A stretch of DNA of 14,856 bases from CAZWIT01 sp964533435 (GTDB taxonomy: Bacteria; Patescibacteriota; Patescibacteriia; UBA1558; GWA2-36-10): assembly GCA_964533435.1 (NCBI GenBank), contig CAZHLU010000024.1:1-14856 (forward strand), given 5' to 3'. The notes under the pieces were generated by a model, which was not told the DNA's origin, ran no database searches, and saw only the letters and a program-made list of their open reading frames with translations. Below are positions 13,700 to 14,856 of the stretch, in pieces. The position numbers and the translations under genes were made by a program. Each line of letters opens with the position of its first letter. Position 1 is the stretch's first letter.

Positions 13700-14592
13700 A
13701 TTCACTCCTGTCTTGTGTTGCAGCAGTAAAACTGCTTTACGGATGTACAGACCTCATCTGAAGCCATTAGATCTTTAGTCAGGGGACCTGATCTAATGGG
13801 CTCGGATAAAGGGGAGAAACAGTTTGCTGGCGGCGGGTCGCGCGTGACGCGACCCGCCGCACTGATGCGTTACTCGGGTGTTTCTCCCTTTGACTATTTT
13901 TACCTGTAGTCAGCAGGATTCCGTTGCCCCGGAATAACGGGAGTTGTTCGTGAGGATTACCGGATATTATGCGGCCTCCGGAGAGTGGCGGGGACTACCC
14001 GACTACTGGGCCTAGGGTTCGAACAGTCCAAACATCACGTATCCTTTCTGCTGCACCCTCTTGCAGCAAATGGGTCCTGAAGGTTGCAGGAGTGGAGCGA
14101 CCTTATACGGTTCCCAGGTACTATCGGCCCCTGGCGGATCCGGTCGCGCGCAGTTCTTGGCGTGGCGCCGCGCGGCGTCATTTGAGAGCCGCGGGCAAAA
14201 TTGTGCCGATGACTGCGTTTTTTAGACCACTGGCCTAGAGCAACAGTCGGATCACTAAGATCTCCTCCCTTATTAGCTTTAGTGGAGCGCGTTGTCGTTC
14301 TGCGCCCCGGACTTTCGCTTGTTTTACCAAGACCGAATTTTTCGGATATCGGTCCTGGCTACTGCGGGTGTTTAGCCATCTTAGAGCATTCAACCCGCCA
14401 TTTTAATTTAAGGCTAGTATTTTTACAAATACTGTAATGGAGGTAAGGATATAAGCTGACGCTTATACAGGTGGTAAACTCGAAATTATTAAGCCCTAGA
14501 GCCTGATAAAATCAGAGTTTGAGGACCTGTTCTTAGTCCTCCAATACAGTATTTGCAAAAAAGCCTTTATTTATTGGTTTTTTAAGAGCAAT
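13700..14592 (-). ncRNA. Large GC-rich multi-hairpin RNA or leader, possible divergent RNase P RNA
   Basis: This is about 890 nt without a credible gene, downstream of a perfect promoter. Minus-strand stems (plus coordinates) include 14393/14364 (ACCCGC/GCGGGT), 14349-14358 with 14327-14336, 14302/14284 (7 bp), 14253/14279, 14223/14232, 14171/14188, 14097/14142 enclosing 14114/14130, 14049/14062 (7 bp), 13960/13977, 13918/13930, 13891/13908, 13880-13891 with 13808-13820, a perfect 13-bp stem 13830-13842 with 13848-13860, and 13764/13790 (10 bp). Several stems need G-U pairs that exist only on the minus strand (14349/14327, 14302/14284, 14223/14232). GAAAGTCCGGG (complement of 14306-14316) after a hairpin resembles RNase P J3/4-P4. 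TGGCTA (14370s, minus) could pair with TAGTCA near 13892 as P2, but no convincing P4 3' strand was found. One RNA or several cannot be told. Confidence 0.7.
14418..14563 (-). ncRNA. Three-way-junction RNA element at the 5' end of the long transcript
   Basis: A 17-position closing stem pairs 14545-14561 with 14420-14436, with one A-C mismatch on the plus strand that becomes G-U on the minus. Inside are TGGAGG/CCTCCA (14438, 14538), the hairpin TATAAGC-tgac-GCTTATA (14450-14467), and an arm CAGGT/ACCTG (14468, 14525) plus AACTC/GAGTT (14477, 14515). A rival local hairpin on the minus strand, GAGGAC/GTCCTC, uses bases of the long-range stem, so two folds compete. One inner pair (TAAGGA/TTCTTA) favours the plus strand, so orientation is likely but not certain. 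It matches no riboswitch class I could recognise. Confidence 0.6.
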
Positions 14593-14597
14593 AGAGC

Positions 14598-14626
14598 ATT
14601 ATATCATATAATTAATATTTTGTCAA
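14598..14626 (-). promoter_or_regulatory. Perfect consensus sigma-70 promoter
   Basis: On the minus strand, TTGACA (14621-14626), a 17-bp spacer and TATAAT (14598-14603). Both hexamers are perfect. Transcription would start near 14591 and run into the structured region. Confidence 0.9.
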
Positions 14627-14662
14627 TAGTATTATAGTCCTAAGTAAATTTAAAACAATAAT

Positions 14663-14691
14663 TTGACAAAGCCTGATTTTTCCACTAATAT
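14663..14691 (+). promoter_or_regulatory. Promoter for the right-edge gene
   Basis: Perfect TTGACA (14663-14668), a 17-bp spacer and TAATAT (14686-14691). The predicted start is about 16 nt before ATG 14714. It is divergent from the minus promoter, with the two -35 boxes 36 bp apart. Confidence 0.8.
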
Positions 14692-14713
14692 ATGAGCACT
14701 TTATCATAAAATT

Positions 14714-14856
14714 ATGTTAAATGTTCAAAACCTGGAAGCAGTGCTAAAATTAGTTGCTCAAACTAAAGATCGGGTGATTATTTTATCAGAAAATGAAGAT
14801 CCGTTAGTGATCATGAATTTAGAAAGTTATAGGGATTTATTAGCTAAAAATACTGT
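14714..14856 (+). CDS. Phd/YefM antitoxin-like small protein, 3'-truncated by window edge
   Basis: Forty-seven codons are visible and the frame is still open. The sequence (ending DRVIILSENEDPLVIMNLES then YRDLLAKNT) resembles the N-terminal DNA-binding fold of Phd/YefM antitoxins, where a strand such as PVIITRRGKPVAVLVS is followed by a Y-x-x-L-L helix. It could equally be a CPR-specific protein of the same fold without a toxin partner, since the partner would lie outside the window. It has its own consensus-like promoter and no SD. Codons are A/T-rich like the housekeeping genes. The start at 14714 is the first in-frame ATG after the promoter. Confidence 0.6.
   Translation, partial: MLNVQNLEAVLKLVAQTKDRVIILSENEDPLVIMNLESYRDLLAKNT

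Noticed and set aside
14010..14030. GGTTCGAA-like tRNA or tmRNA T-loop
   Set aside because: The flanking 5-bp stem does not form on either strand, and no acceptor stem or CCA is present.
13969..14238. 89-codon plus-strand ORF inside the GC-rich region
   Set aside because: No promoter or SD, arginine- and proline-rich composition typical of a chance frame in GC-rich DNA, and it overlaps many RNA stems.
14731..14745. GGAAGCAG resembling the SRP RNA loop
   Set aside because: It lies within the Phd-like coding frame and lacks the surrounding helix.
1..14856. UGA recoded as glycine, as in some CPR bacteria
   Set aside because: Conserved proteins here run full length without any internal TGA, and prfB is present.

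Overview
The window looks like a piece of a small, AT-rich bacterial genome of the Candidate Phyla Radiation (Patescibacteria, Parcubacteria-like). This is inferred, not proven. The reasons are strongly A/T-biased codons, compact operons with overlapping genes, a ComEC split into two genes, an NDK with extra loops, a lone CheY-like receiver, and housekeeping genes that mostly lack a Shine-Dalgarno (SD) sequence. No rRNA, tRNA, CRISPR array or insertion sequence was seen.

Layout. Positions 1-3100 (+) hold a tight group: nrdR (5' end outside the window), a single-pass membrane protein, an HtrA/DegP-type protease, and prfB (release factor 2). Positions 3125-6959 (+) hold a secreted, membrane-anchored protein of unknown function, then comEC as two overlapping genes (channel, then metallo-beta-lactamase domain). 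Positions 6960-8152 hold a receiver protein and ndk, each with its own signals. Positions 8197-8444 hold a probable 6S RNA. rpmB (L28) lies on the minus strand at 8548-8730 and diverges from an M50 site-2 protease (8815-9444). Positions 9463-9791 hold a self-contained unit of promoter, 65-aa ORF and terminator. Positions 9810-10123 hold a strongly expressed, unidentified structured RNA. Positions 10136-13355 hold a str-type operon, rpsL-rpsG-fusA, without tuf after it.

The most unusual part is 13357-14597 on the minus strand. A perfect TTGACA-17-TATAAT promoter at 14598-14626 reads into about 890 nt of non-coding, GC-rich sequence packed with hairpins. It then reaches a small two-helix membrane protein that has a proper SD. 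The non-coding part begins with a three-way-junction element and contains a GAAAGTCCGGG segment like the RNase P RNA J3/4-P4 strand, preceded by a hairpin as in that RNA. I could not complete an RNase P fold, so it is either a very divergent, enlarged RNase P RNA or an undescribed large structured RNA with an associated membrane protein gene. A partial gene resembling a Phd/YefM antitoxin diverges from it at the right edge.

Two window-wide patterns stand out. None of the 16 complete or 3'-complete genes ends in TGA, although prfB is present and its product has S-E-Y where RF2 normally has S-P-F. Canonical SD sequences are confined to the two small ORFs that sit beside the GC-rich RNAs.
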